This document shows positions 46,652 through 55,245 of a stretch of 64,000 nucleotides of DNA, piece by piece. The notes under the pieces were generated by a model. The model did not search any database, was not told the origin of the DNA, and saw nothing but the letters and a program-made list of their open reading frames with translations. Positions within the stretch are counted from its first letter, which is position 1. Every line of letters begins with the position of its first letter. Made by a program: the position numbers and the translations under genes. Origin of the DNA: Pseudomonadota bacterium (GTDB taxonomy: Bacteria; Desulfobacterota; Desulfobulbia; Desulfobulbales; JAGXFP01); assembly GCA_018814305.1 (NCBI GenBank), contig JAHJAA010000061.1, positions 1 through 64,000 of the forward strand. The letters run 5' to 3'.

Positions 46652-47174
46652 ACCTGAAAAATCAACCGGCAATCCCTTTTGAACTGAAGGATGCCAAGGG
46701 TTTTTCGCACCGGCTGGCCGACTATCAAGGGGGTTGGTTGCTTATGGTTTTTCATCGCCACCTTGGTTGATTGCCCTGCCGGGCGCATCTCTCGCAGTTG
46801 CGGGAGCGACAGGTTTATTTGGCCGGCAAGAATATCAAGGTTGTGGTGGTGAGTTTTGAGGCCGGTTTTACTGCAGTTCGTTATATTGAGGATACTGGAA
46901 TTGACTGGCCGTTGCTGGTCGATGAAACGCGCGAGCTTTATCGCTCCTATGGGATGCTTCAGGCGGGGTTTTGGGACATCTGGGGTGTGCCACCTGGGAG
47001 GCCTATGCCAAAGAACTCATGCGAGGTCAATGGCCGAAAAAATTCTCGGGGGATATTCACCAGCGCGGCGGTGATGTTTTGATCGACCCGGCAGGGATTG
47101 TCCGTATCCATCCTGGGGGGGCAGGTCCGGCCGATCGACCGTTGGTCGATCGGCTCCTCTGGGAGGTTCCTTAA
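46648..47174 (+). pseudogene. AhpC/TSA-type redoxin with UGA (selenocysteine) and one frameshift
   Basis: The ATG at 46648 overlaps the kinase stop. Forty codons on, an in-frame TGA (46768-46770) lies in RHLG-U-LPCRAH. In relatives this is a FGCxxCR redox motif, so the TGA is at the active Cys and very likely encodes selenocysteine (UxxC). A SECIS-like hairpin follows. The redoxin fold continues (VVVVSFE, LVDETRELYRSYGM, FWDIWG). Near 46989 one base is missing: the frame changes, and WEAYAKELMRG ... GGDVLIDPAGIVRIHP resumes in another frame to the stop at 47174. The gene is broken in this sequence unless the deletion is an error. Confidence 0.82.
46768..46806 (+). promoter_or_regulatory. UGA codon with SECIS-like hairpin
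   Basis: Downstream of the TGA (46768-46770) a 7-bp stem forms from CTCTCGC (46789-46795) and GCGGGAG (46800-46806), with one G-U pair and loop AGUU. The loop G is 27 bases past the UGA. Bacterial SECIS elements usually have the apical loop 16-37 bases downstream with a G in its first two positions, and this one fits. SelB binding is inferred; the window shows no sel genes. Confidence 0.7.
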
Positions 47175-47195
47175 AATCAATGAAGGAGAAAGCGA

Positions 47196-47444
47196 ATGAT
47201 GACGAATTGGATGTTCGGTGATTACGGGATGGGTTTTGGGAGCGGGATGGGGCTCTTTATGCTTTTATTCTGGTTGTTGATCGTTTTGGGAATATTCATG
47301 TTGGTGAAAGCTTTGCTGGGGGCTGGTAAGAAAGAGGATGGGCTAGGCACCCCCGAAACAGCCGAGGAGATCCTAAAAAAACGGTATGCCAGGGGAGAAA
47401 TTAAAGAGGATGAATTCCGAAAGATGCTGGATAACCTGCGTTAA
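47196..47444 (+). CDS. Small SHOCT-domain membrane protein
   Basis: An 82-aa protein. One membrane helix (~15-42) follows a Gly/Met/Phe-rich N-terminus (MFGDYGMGFGSGMG). The C-terminal SHOCT motif is clear (EEILKKRYARGEIKEDEFRKML, in two overlapping parts). Such proteins are common near copper-resistance genes and oligomerise. The ribosome site is GAAGGAG. Confidence 0.8.
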   Translation: MMTNWMFGDYGMGFGSGMGLFMLLFWLLIVLGIFMLVKALLGAGKKEDGLGTPETAEEILKKRYARGEIKEDEFRKMLDNLR

Positions 47445-47549
47445 GGGTGGCAAACGATTACGGGCAAGGCAGGTTTCGTCGGTCGTCGGAAAAGGTCCTC
47501 GGATTTGATCGTGGTTGACAATTTTTAAATGGTATCGATTTCTCGATGT

Positions 47550-47719
47550 GCACCAATCATCCTCCTCGCTTCCTGCCTTAATCCACCCCAGGTGGACTTT
47601 GAGACTGAACTGGTGGTGGTGATAGGGCGGGCTGCAAGAATGTTTCCGTAGCCCAGGCCCTGGACTTTGTGCTGGGGTATACCATCGGCACCCTCACCAA
47701 TCCGGTGGCTGCTGCCTGA
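47550..47719 (+). pseudogene. Remnant of a fumarylacetoacetate hydrolase-family gene
   Basis: The translated frame reads APIILLASCLNPPQVD, FETELVVVIGRAA, then after a one-base shift KNVSVAQALDFVLGYTIG. These match the metal-binding region of the FAH family (xxVDYExELAVVIG ... ALDYVLGYT), with frameshift and no surrounding gene. About 170 bases survive at the 3' side of the metal/redox region, just before the U32 gene. Confidence 0.75.
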
Positions 47720-47720
47720 A

Positions 47721-50096
47721 TTACTCCAGGCCCCGCTCGTAGTTGAAGAGTGAAGTGCCGGAGAGCACTCGGTCTTCGCGGATTGCCGTGAGAATTGTAG
47801 GGATGCGCTCTCGGTTCCCATTTGTCCCGGATAGATCAATCAGAAAGCTCCGGCACCCCAGGCCGTTCAGTTCCTGGAGGTGGCCGGTCAAGGAGAAATC
47901 CTCTATCGCCCGGATCATGGTCAGGCCGGCGACCCGGTCAAGGTGCAGTCGTTCTCCGCTGTCAGCGGTCAGTTCCGGGCCTGGTGATGGAGTCGGCAGG
48001 GGGATCCGTGAGGTCATCAGGGTGATCGGGCTGTATACGATTACGGTCATGGTGATCCCCAAGGGGCGACCCAGGAGGTCCCGGAGGTTGGCGCGGTCAT
48101 CTTCAGGGGAGAGGGTAACCTCGGAAAGGCCGGATTCTTTCAGGGCAAGCGCGGCCTGGCTGTTGAGAACCGGCAGGGTAAAACCGCCGATGAGGGTTAG
48201 GGTGGCGGGATCGGGAAAGAATTCGAAATGACTGGGGTTATTAAGGCGAAACCCCTGAAAGCCATTCTCCCGGAGGCGGGTGATCTGTTCTCTGACGGTA
48301 GACCAGTCGCCGGGAAAGATCATTCCCGGCAGATCCCAGATCAATTTATCCTTACGATCCGTTAAAGTGTCCTCGGCGACGACTGCTGCAATATTCTCTG
48401 CGGTCAGGGGGAGGATGAGTCGTTCGACACCTTCTTTATCAAGCAGAAAGAGATCGTCGAGATTTTGCCCGATCAGGCTTAGCATTGGCCGTTCTTTGGG
48501 GGGCGGTGTCTGGGGTTGGATCAGTGAATTTTGAACCGTGCGGATCCGGGCCTGGCGGAGCTCATGCTGTTCTTTTTCAACCAGAGGAGCAAGTTCGGCG
48601 TAAAAACTGCGGCGGATCTCATTCAAGTGACTCGGCTTGATCACCACCTGCGGGAGGTCCTCGGCGGTCAGTCGGGTAAGAGTCAGGTGATCATGGCCGG
48701 TCTTGGCAAAGGTCTTCTCAAGGATCACCGGGGAAAGCGGTGAACGTTCGGCTGCAACCATGACTACCGGGTAGCTGCGGTGCAAGGTGATGTCCATGAC
48801 CGTGGCGGTTACTTCCAGGTGGTCCTGACCGCAGACGATCTGCAGATCAACCGGCAGTGGTGGTGGGTTTGTCGCTGCCAGTCTTCGGCGGCAGGCCTCT
48901 TCGCTCATGGTGAAACTCCGGCCGGAGGCCACCTGATAGATCTGATCTCCGGATGAAAATCGACCGACAAACGGGGTCGGGATTCGCACCAGGGTACCTT
49001 TGCCCGCTCGTTTGACTGAACGGTTCCCCACAGTGATCTCCCGAATAGTAAAGGCATCCCCGGACTGATCGTCCCCCGGCTGAATTCGGAGCCGATCACC
49101 CACGTGGATCTCTGTAGCGGTGGAGAAGGAGATCATCTTCCCGGTTACCAGCTCAACTCGGCCGACCGGCCGACCGATCCCGCCCTTTTGTTGCGGTAAC
49201 ACCACGCCGAGTGGAGCAGGGTTGGTCAAAAAACCGGTGGTGGTCGGTCGTCCCCATGATTCGGCTAGCAGTTCCCGCGCCTCGGCCACTGCCTGGCCCT
49301 GGGATTCCGGCGGGGCATCGATGACCTTTCGATAGGCCCGGACCACGGCAAAGACATATTCGGCGTTTTTCATCCTCCCCTCGATCTTGAAGCTCATCAC
49401 CCCGGCCGCTGCCAGTTGAGGGATATATTCCAGGGCGGCCAGGTCACAGGTGGAGAAATGAAATCCTGGTTTCTCCTGATCATGATAGCGACGGCGGCAG
49501 GGTTGCTGGCATCGGCCCCGATTGCCACTTTTGCCGGATAGCCATGATGAGAATAGGCAGTGACCGGAAATGGAATAGCAGAGGGCGCCGTGGATGAAAT
49601 GTTCCAGTTCGATCGAGGTCTCCCTGGAGATGGTGGCGATCTCCTCAATGGTGAGTTCCCGGGCCAGAACGGCCCTGGTAAAACCCATGGACTCAAGCAG
49701 CCGGACCCCGGACCCGTTGTGGATGGTCATCTGGGTGGAGGCATGGAGGGGGAGTTCCGGAAAATGGGTATGGGCCAAGCGCCAGAGACCGGGATCCTGA
49801 ATGATCAGACCGTCCACCCGGCTGGCGGAAAGTTTTGCCAGGAGCTCGATGAGCCTGGGTAACTCCGCCTCCTTGATCAGGGTATTGAGTGTGACGTAGA
49901 TGCGGCGACCTTCTCCATGGGCCAGGGCGGCCATGCGGGTCAGTTCTGAGGTGGTGAAGTTCTTGGCCTTGGCCCGGGCTGAGAACTCTTTGAGTCCGCA
50001 ATACACGGCATCGGCCCCAGCTTCCAGAGCGGCAAAAAAGGTCTCAATGGAACCGGCCGGGGCCAGGAGTTCTGTGGTCTTTGTTTTATGAATCAA
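47721..50096 (-). CDS. U32 peptidase-family protein (DUF3656-bearing)
   Basis: A 791-aa member of the U32 family, which includes RlhA/TrhP-like RNA hydroxylation factors. N-terminal LLAPAGSIETFFAALEAGADAVYCG and YVTLNTLIKE precede the TIM-like core. The family signature ELEHFIHGALCYSISGHC with RGRCQQPCRRRY provides four Cys (~165-200) that hold an iron-sulfur cluster. The C-terminal half (~330-790) is the DUF3656/extended region. It is the last gene of the amn unit. Confidence 0.88.
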   Translation of the reverse strand: MIHKTKTTELLAPAGSIETFFAALEAGADAVYCGLKEFSARAKAKNFTTSELTRMAALAHGEGRRIYVTLNTLIKEAELPRLIELLAKLSASRVDGLIIQDPGLWRLAHTHFPELPLHASTQMTIHNGSGVRLLESMGFTRAVLARELTIEEIATISRETSIELEHFIHGALCYSISGHCLFSSWLSGKSGNRGRCQQPCRRRYHDQEKPGFHFSTCDLAALEYIPQLAAAGVMSFKIEGRMKNAEYVFAVVRAYRKVIDAPPESQGQAVAEARELLAESWGRPTTTGFLTNPAPLGVVLPQQKGGIGRPVGRVELVTGKMISFSTATEIHVGDRLRIQPGDDQSGDAFTIREITVGNRSVKRAGKGTLVRIPTPFVGRFSSGDQIYQVASGRSFTMSEEACRRRLAATNPPPLPVDLQIVCGQDHLEVTATVMDITLHRSYPVVMVAAERSPLSPVILEKTFAKTGHDHLTLTRLTAEDLPQVVIKPSHLNEIRRSFYAELAPLVEKEQHELRQARIRTVQNSLIQPQTPPPKERPMLSLIGQNLDDLFLLDKEGVERLILPLTAENIAAVVAEDTLTDRKDKLIWDLPGMIFPGDWSTVREQITRLRENGFQGFRLNNPSHFEFFPDPATLTLIGGFTLPVLNSQAALALKESGLSEVTLSPEDDRANLRDLLGRPLGITMTVIVYSPITLMTSRIPLPTPSPGPELTADSGERLHLDRVAGLTMIRAIEDFSLTGHLQELNGLGCRSFLIDLSGTNGNRERIPTILTAIREDRVLSGTSLFNYERGLE

Positions 50097-50119
50097 TGGG
50101 GTTCGCTCATTTTGGTGGC

Positions 50120-51010
50120 TTACGGCAGGAGGTCGGTCAGGGCCGGAGTCAAATTGGGGTGAATAAATTCATAGCCCGCCTTTTGCAACCGGGCCGGGAT
50201 CACCCGGCAGCTGGCCAGGAGAAGTTCATCGGCCATCTCGCCGAAAACCAGTCGAGCCACCAGGCCAGGCAAGGGCAGTAGGGTGGGGCGGCATAGAATC
50301 CGGCCCAGGGTTCGGGTGAACTCCCGGTTGGTCACCGGAGTGGGCGCGACCACATTTACCGGTCCAGAGAGTTCGGGATGGTCAACGAGAAAGCCCATGA
50401 TCGCAACCAGATCATCAATGGTAATCCAGCTCATGAACTGTCGGCCATTACCGATAATTCCACCAAGCCCCATCCGAAAAGGAGTTACCATCGTAGTAAG
50501 CGATCCGCCTTGGGCGGAAAGCACCATCCCGAACCGGGCAAGAACGACCCGGATGCCGGCTTCCGCCGCCGGGCCAGTTGCCTGTTCCCATTCACGGCAG
50601 ACCCCGGCCAGAAACCCGGAGCCGGTGCTGCTTGCTTCGGTAAGAATTTCATCGGCGCGGGAGCCATAAAAGCCCACCGCCGAGGTGGAAATCATTAAGC
50701 GTGGTTTTTCCGCCAGCCCGGCCAGGCACTCTGCCAGTAAGCGGGTTCCCATCACCCGGCTTGAGCGGATGCGATCTTTTTTTGTCGGGGTCCAGCGACC
50801 CTTGGCGATGGAATCACCGGCCAGATTGATCACCACCTCAAAGGGGGGGCCGGAGCCCAGTTCAATAACCCCTCGACTTGGATTCCACCGGGGGGTTATG
50901 GCGGGATCATCAGTTCGTTTAAGGCTAAGTACCTGATGACCGTTGCCTTCAAAATATTCGGTCAAGGCCGTGCCGACCAGGCCGGAGGCCCCGCTGAGCA
51001 GAATTTTCAT
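50120..51010 (-). CDS. TIGR01777 family NAD(P)-binding epimerase-like protein
   Basis: A 296-aa extended-SDR protein. The Rossmann motif GASGLVGTAL occupies ~7-16. VVINLAGDSIAKGRW (~57-71) and STSAVGFYG (~108) are hallmarks of TIGR01777 (YfcH). The C-terminal DUF1731 part ends with RVIPARLQKAGYEF. The biochemical role is unknown. It begins 16 bases after the small membrane gene and ends 23 bases before the U32 gene. Confidence 0.9.
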   Translation of the reverse strand: MKILLSGASGLVGTALTEYFEGNGHQVLSLKRTDDPAITPRWNPSRGVIELGSGPPFEVVINLAGDSIAKGRWTPTKKDRIRSSRVMGTRLLAECLAGLAEKPRLMISTSAVGFYGSRADEILTEASSTGSGFLAGVCREWEQATGPAAEAGIRVVLARFGMVLSAQGGSLTTMVTPFRMGLGGIIGNGRQFMSWITIDDLVAIMGFLVDHPELSGPVNVVAPTPVTNREFTRTLGRILCRPTLLPLPGLVARLVFGEMADELLLASCRVIPARLQKAGYEFIHPNLTPALTDLLP

Positions 51011-51026
51011 GGTATGGCCCCCAGAG

Positions 51027-51233
51027 CTAAAGCTTGATAAAGAAAGGCAGAACCGTGATCAGCAGGCAAACCGGAACCATGATCAAGGGATTGGTGATCA
51101 GGTAAGGAACTATCATGAGAGCCAGGCCACAGGCCAGGGGCATCCCGGCCTTCTGTTTGCGGCCATACATCAAAAAGCCGAAACCGATGGCCCCGAACAG
51201 GACTCCCCACAGAAGTTGAGCCGGATTATCCAT
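51027..51233 (-). CDS. Small two-helix membrane protein
   Basis: A 68-aa protein (MDNPAQLLWGVLFGAIGF...). It has two or three hydrophobic segments (~5-22, ~31-47 and ~50-66) around a short GRKQKAG loop, the pattern of a common bacterial hypothetical membrane family. The ATG at 51233 lies one base after the AMP nucleosidase stop, so translation is coupled. The function is unknown. Confidence 0.78.
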   Translation of the reverse strand: MDNPAQLLWGVLFGAIGFGFLMYGRKQKAGMPLACGLALMIVPYLITNPLIMVPVCLLITVLPFFIKL

Positions 51234-51234
51234 G

Positions 51235-52023
51235 TTACCATTCACTGGAAAGGGTTTTTTCCAGTTCCTTCCAGTTGACCTGAATATTATGGACCGCATC
51301 CATGGCCAGGTCGATATGCTGGGCCATATGTTGCTCAAAAACCTGCTCGGACATCTTGCGGTCCTTGACCCCTTTTTTCTGTAAGGGCATATCCGAGACC
51401 AGCATGATGGAACCGATGGGGACCTCATAATGATAGGCCACGGAAAAAAGGGTGGCCAGTTCCATGTCGATGGCCAGGATTCTGAGGCGACGCAGGTAAT
51501 CGACAAACTCATCGTCAAATTCCCAGAGGCGGCGATCCGTGGTATAGACGATCCCGCAGCGGAGACTCAAAGCATTAATTTTTCTGACCGCACCGATACA
51601 GTAGAGATTGATTGATGAAGCCGGGATGGCTGGAAACTCAGGGGGCAGGTAATGCCGACTAGTGCCCTCTCCCCGGATGGCGGCAGATGGGACCACGTAG
51701 TCGCCAAACTCAAGGGTATCATCAATGCCGCCGCACATCCCCAGCATGATCACCGATTTCAAGTTGTCCAAATAGGCCAGGCAGTTGATGATCAGGGCCG
51801 CCTGGGGGGAGCCGATGCCGAAATCAATCATGGTGCAGTTGAGCTCCGGGGCATTGACCAGACGGAAGTTTCCCTCACAGTATTCGCCGCCGGTTTTTTC
51901 CCGGAAGGCATTGAGGTACTGACGAAAATTGGTGATCAGAATGTGGTCACAGAAATTTTCCAGACGGCAGTTGGTGTATCGTTCCAAGGTCTGCAGGATA
52001 TACTCATGTTCTTTCAGGCTCAT
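51235..52023 (-). CDS. AMP nucleosidase, short form
   Basis: A 262-aa purine-nucleoside-phosphorylase-fold enzyme that hydrolyses AMP to adenine and ribose-5-phosphate. It shows MIDFGIGSPQAALI (~65), SVIMLGMCGGIDDTLEFGDYVVP (~90-112), ELATLFSVAYH and MLVSDMPL. E. coli Amn is 484 aa with an N-terminal regulatory domain that is absent here. It heads an operon of four minus-strand genes. Confidence 0.88.
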   Translation of the reverse strand: MSLKEHEYILQTLERYTNCRLENFCDHILITNFRQYLNAFREKTGGEYCEGNFRLVNAPELNCTMIDFGIGSPQAALIINCLAYLDNLKSVIMLGMCGGIDDTLEFGDYVVPSAAIRGEGTSRHYLPPEFPAIPASSINLYCIGAVRKINALSLRCGIVYTTDRRLWEFDDEFVDYLRRLRILAIDMELATLFSVAYHYEVPIGSIMLVSDMPLQKKGVKDRKMSEQVFEQHMAQHIDLAMDAVHNIQVNWKELEKTLSSEW

Positions 52024-52222
52024 CGTCTACCTCGTGCTTCGGGTTTAGGGATGCAGACCGGGATTATAGCACTGCGTTAAGGCAAAGTCGATAACCACAC
52101 TTCCGTTAAGGAATACGGTGGCTATATTCTATGCCTCCTGATATTCTTAACAACGGATTAAGGTATTTAGGGACGGGGATGGCGTCCATGATGGTAATAA
52201 TCTTTGGCTTGAGCCGACTGAA

Positions 52223-53233
52223 ATGAACCGACGGCAAGAAATAGATCCAACGACCGTTTTTTCGTCATTGACCCCAGAGGTGGTGATCAACGCCGTGGAA
52301 AAGGGGCTTGGCATCCGCTGCACTAACCTCTGTCGCCCGTTGAACAGTTATATTAATCGGGTGTATGAATTGCAAACCGATGACGGCAAAGGGGTGATCG
52401 TTAAATTCTATCGGCCTGGCCGCTGGACCCCGGCCGCCTTGAAGGATGAGCACGATTTCCTGACCGAACTGGCGGAACTGGAAATCCCGGTGATTGCCCC
52501 CTATGACTTCAAGGACGGTCGGACCCTGCAGCGTCTGGGCGACATTTCGTTTGCGGTCTTCCCAAAGAAGGGCGGCCGCAGCTTTGATGAGTACAACGAG
52601 GATCAGTGGTTGGAGTTGGGGCGACTCCTGGCTCGGGTTCATTCGGTGGGCGAGGGCCGTCGGGCCAAGGCCCGGCTTACCTTGTTGCCGGATCGGGCCA
52701 CCCGAACCCATCTTGATTATATCCTGCAGGGTGATTTTATCCCGGCCGGACTGACCAAAAAATTTAAGCAGTTGACCGATGAACTGTTGATCGAGATTAC
52801 CCCGCGGTTTCAGGGGATTGAAATGATCAGGATCCACGGCGACTGCCATTTTTCCAATCTGATCCATCGGCCCGGTGAATCGTTTTATCTGATCGATTTC
52901 GATGACATGGTCATGGGCCCGCCGATCCATGACCTCTGGATGCTGCTGCCGGGTTATCTCTCCGAGTCATTTACTGAGGTGGAGAACTTTTTGGAAGGGT
53001 ATGAAACCTTCCGCCGGTTTGACCGAAGGACCCTGAAGTTGATCGAGCCCCTGCGGGCCATGCGCTATATTCATTTCATGGCCTGGTGCGCCCATCAGGT
53101 GGTCGATGACGGGATCACCAGGGTGACCACGGATTTTGGATCATATGAGTACTGGGAGCGGGAGATCCGTGATCTTGAAGAGCAACTGGACCGTATTCGC
53201 AATCCGCCGGAGCTGAATGGGAATATTTTGTAG
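52223..53233 (+). CDS. srkA: SrkA/YihE-like serine/threonine kinase
   Basis: A 336-aa stress-response kinase of the aminoglycoside phosphotransferase fold. N-terminal RPLNSYINRVYEL (~38) and VIVKFYRPGRW contain the ATP Lys. The catalytic loop is IHGDCHFSNLI (~201), and the metal motif is LIDFDDMVMGPP (~221). The C-terminal helices (MRYIHFMAWCAHQV) are typical. In E. coli it protects against stress-induced death. It is followed 27 bases later by a small gene. Confidence 0.88.
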   Translation: MNRRQEIDPTTVFSSLTPEVVINAVEKGLGIRCTNLCRPLNSYINRVYELQTDDGKGVIVKFYRPGRWTPAALKDEHDFLTELAELEIPVIAPYDFKDGRTLQRLGDISFAVFPKKGGRSFDEYNEDQWLELGRLLARVHSVGEGRRAKARLTLLPDRATRTHLDYILQGDFIPAGLTKKFKQLTDELLIEITPRFQGIEMIRIHGDCHFSNLIHRPGESFYLIDFDDMVMGPPIHDLWMLLPGYLSESFTEVENFLEGYETFRRFDRRTLKLIEPLRAMRYIHFMAWCAHQVVDDGITRVTTDFGSYEYWEREIRDLEEQLDRIRNPPELNGNIL

Positions 53234-53260
53234 GCCGGCGCTGAAACAGGGGAGAGAACT

Positions 53261-53473
53261 ATGCCTCGGGTCATTCATTTTAAACCGTATCCTCTTAAGG
53301 TTGGGGATAAGATCTGCATCGATGAAGGTCCCCGCCGGGGGGACTGGCTGGTAATCGGTGTGGAAGAGGGGACAGTCCGTCTTCGCTGCCCGGTGAGTGG
53401 CCGGGAGGTCGCCTGGAAAGAATTCTGCTATGAGGTAAAAATCACCGAACAGGAAGAATGGCCGGTGGGGTAA
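53261..53473 (+). CDS. Small hypothetical protein
   Basis: A 70-aa, beta-rich protein (FKPYPLKVGDKICIDEGPRR, then VRLRCPVSGREVAWKEFCYEV). It resembles small proteins with a KOW/SH3-like barrel, but I cannot assign a family. It follows the kinase gene by 27 bases and has a GGGGAGAG ribosome site, so it is probably co-transcribed. Confidence 0.65.
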   Translation: MPRVIHFKPYPLKVGDKICIDEGPRRGDWLVIGVEEGTVRLRCPVSGREVAWKEFCYEVKITEQEEWPVG

Positions 53474-53805
53474 AGCAAAAGACTACGAGTAGATAGACAA
53501 AGGTCTTCCGGTAGAAAGCTGGAAGACCTTTGTCGTTGTTGGTGTTAGACCAGGAATCAAGCCAGCTCTCTCTATCGCGTTGAGGAGGTCTGACTCGTCT
53601 TTTTAACTCGAATACTTCGTCATATATCCCTATAAAAAACAGTAATCGAGGTCACTTGGATTTTCATTGTTTCATGGATTGATGCTTGACGGAATGGATG
53701 ATTTTCAAAAGATATGTTGACCTGACTAATGTTCACCAGAAACCACTTCGACCTTTAATTTAGCATATTCGGGGTCTGCTGAGCCAGGGGGAGATCTGAA
53801 CGATG
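53474..53805. other. Intergenic region with hairpin and T-arm-like motif
   Basis: The ~330 bases hold a long hairpin (53496-53534), and beyond it on the minus strand a TTGATTCCTGGTCT motif (~53550-53563) that resembles a tRNA T-arm and ends TCTAACACCA. The rest shows no gene. A near-identical motif is at ~60169. Confidence 0.5.
53496..53534. terminator. Strong hairpin downstream of the small gene
   Basis: GACAAAGGTCTTCC (53496-53509) pairs perfectly with GGAAGACCTTTGTC (53521-53534) around an 11-base loop. It suits termination of the srkA unit, although the following T content is low (GTTGTT). It could also be the end of a minus-strand transcript. Confidence 0.65.
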
Positions 53806-55245
53806 TCATGGGGCAGCCTTGTCCTTTATCTGATCGCGGGAAACCGAGTCCAGGCAGGTTGCGAGCAGTTTTTTCAACGCCGCAGTAGTTTTTTCCTGTT
53901 CCAACTCCGTATCCTGCTGGAGTGCTTTGAAAAAGGATTCACAGGTCTGTCGCGCCGACCGGTCCCAATCCTTGGTGTAGACCAGGTTCATGGCTCGTTC
54001 ATCATGGGTGGACTGGCCCTCAGCATAGTCACGACGGCCGTGGGCCCAGTTGATGATCTGGCTGTAGAAAATTTGAGCCCGATCCAAGAGGATGTAAAGC
54101 AGCTGGATATTTTTCACCGGCCCGATTTGCAGATCTTGATGATCTAACTTCATCCCCAGCAGGCGAGCCCCAGACAGGTATCCCTTTCCTTTCAAGGCGG
54201 CTCCGGCAGCTCCGATAGCACCACCCGCAGCGGAAAATACCCCAAAGGTGATGCCGGCGGCGGCCACATCAACCCCAGCGCCAATGGCTGCCCCGCCCAG
54301 CGCTCCGGCCATCACCAGTTGGGATCTGCTCAAACCAAGAATCTTCCACGTTCTCTGGCTGAAGAGATCTTCTTGCAGGATGGAATGAACCGGAAGGTCA
54401 TACGTGAAAATATTATGTTTAAAATAGGAGCGGATCTGCTGATGGGTTTTCTGCTCCTCCCGGTGAACGGAACTGAGGAATTTCTTATACAGATCTTCCC
54501 GAATGGCCTTCTCGTCAGAGTCCTCCGGGCATGGTTGAATCATCCGGTGGGATAAAATCTTTATAAGCATGGTGACAATGGCATCGGCGGTCATTTGATT
54601 CCGGGCAGCCCAGTCCTTCCGGAAGGCCGATATCACCATCTCCAAGACTCCCTGTAACTCCTGGTCGATGGCTTTCAGGCTCTCGAGGAGCTCGATCCGT
54701 TCGGCATAGGTGGCCCGATTGGAATTGAAGATACGGATCGAGTTGAAATTCTTTCTGAATTCGTTGCGCCACTGGGCAAGATAGGCCGTGTCGTCTCCCT
54801 TGCTGTTGATGATGGCCATACGTGGCCGGCCGGTGAGTCGCAAGATCTCCATTTCCGCCCGGTCCACGTTGCGCAGCGGCCGGGAGGCATCTACTACGAA
54901 AATGATGCCCGCCCCGCGGAGCAACGGCGACATCAGCTCGCAATCATCACGGTAGACCGGATCCTGCTCATGGGCCCGGATGAACTCCTGTACCAAGTCT
55001 TCGGCCGCTCCCTGGTAGTGCTGCATCCAACGCAAGGTGTTACGTGGGTTCTGGAAACCGGGTGTGTCGATGAAGCGGATGATTTCGCGGCCATCAATGA
55101 CCACGGGAAAATCACGGCACTCGATGGTTTCGCCAGGCACAGGGCTGACGCGCACTGAATCGTCTTCCGCTAAAGTGGAGAGCACCGAAGATTTGCCCTC
55201 ATTGGGATGGCCGACCACGGCAAAACAGGGAACCACGGATTTCAT
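53806..55245 (-). CDS. GTPase with DUF3482 domain
   Basis: A 479-aa protein. The N-terminal Era/TrmE-type GTPase has G1 GHPNEGKSS (~12), switch-2 FIDTPGFQN (~60) and a G4-like NSKGD (~150). The C-terminal DUF3482 region has a glycine-zipper stretch (~305-345: GAAIGAGVDVAAAG, AAGGAIGAAGAAL) that could insert in or contact a membrane. It overlaps the DUF2868 gene by four bases. The pair recurs in other bacteria, and its function is not known to me. A membrane remodelling or stress role is possible (inference). Confidence 0.82.
   Translation of the reverse strand: MKSVVPCFAVVGHPNEGKSSVLSTLAEDDSVRVSPVPGETIECRDFPVVIDGREIIRFIDTPGFQNPRNTLRWMQHYQGAAEDLVQEFIRAHEQDPVYRDDCELMSPLLRGAGIIFVVDASRPLRNVDRAEMEILRLTGRPRMAIINSKGDDTAYLAQWRNEFRKNFNSIRIFNSNRATYAERIELLESLKAIDQELQGVLEMVISAFRKDWAARNQMTADAIVTMLIKILSHRMIQPCPEDSDEKAIREDLYKKFLSSVHREEQKTHQQIRSYFKHNIFTYDLPVHSILQEDLFSQRTWKILGLSRSQLVMAGALGGAAIGAGVDVAAAGITFGVFSAAGGAIGAAGAALKGKGYLSGARLLGMKLDHQDLQIGPVKNIQLLYILLDRAQIFYSQIINWAHGRRDYAEGQSTHDERAMNLVYTKDWDRSARQTCESFFKALQQDTELEQEKTTAALKKLLATCLDSVSRDQIKDKAAP

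Noticed and set aside
46771-47082. Independent 103-codon gene starting at TTG after the TGA
   Set aside because: It has no ribosome site of its own and is the continuation of the redoxin beyond the UGA.
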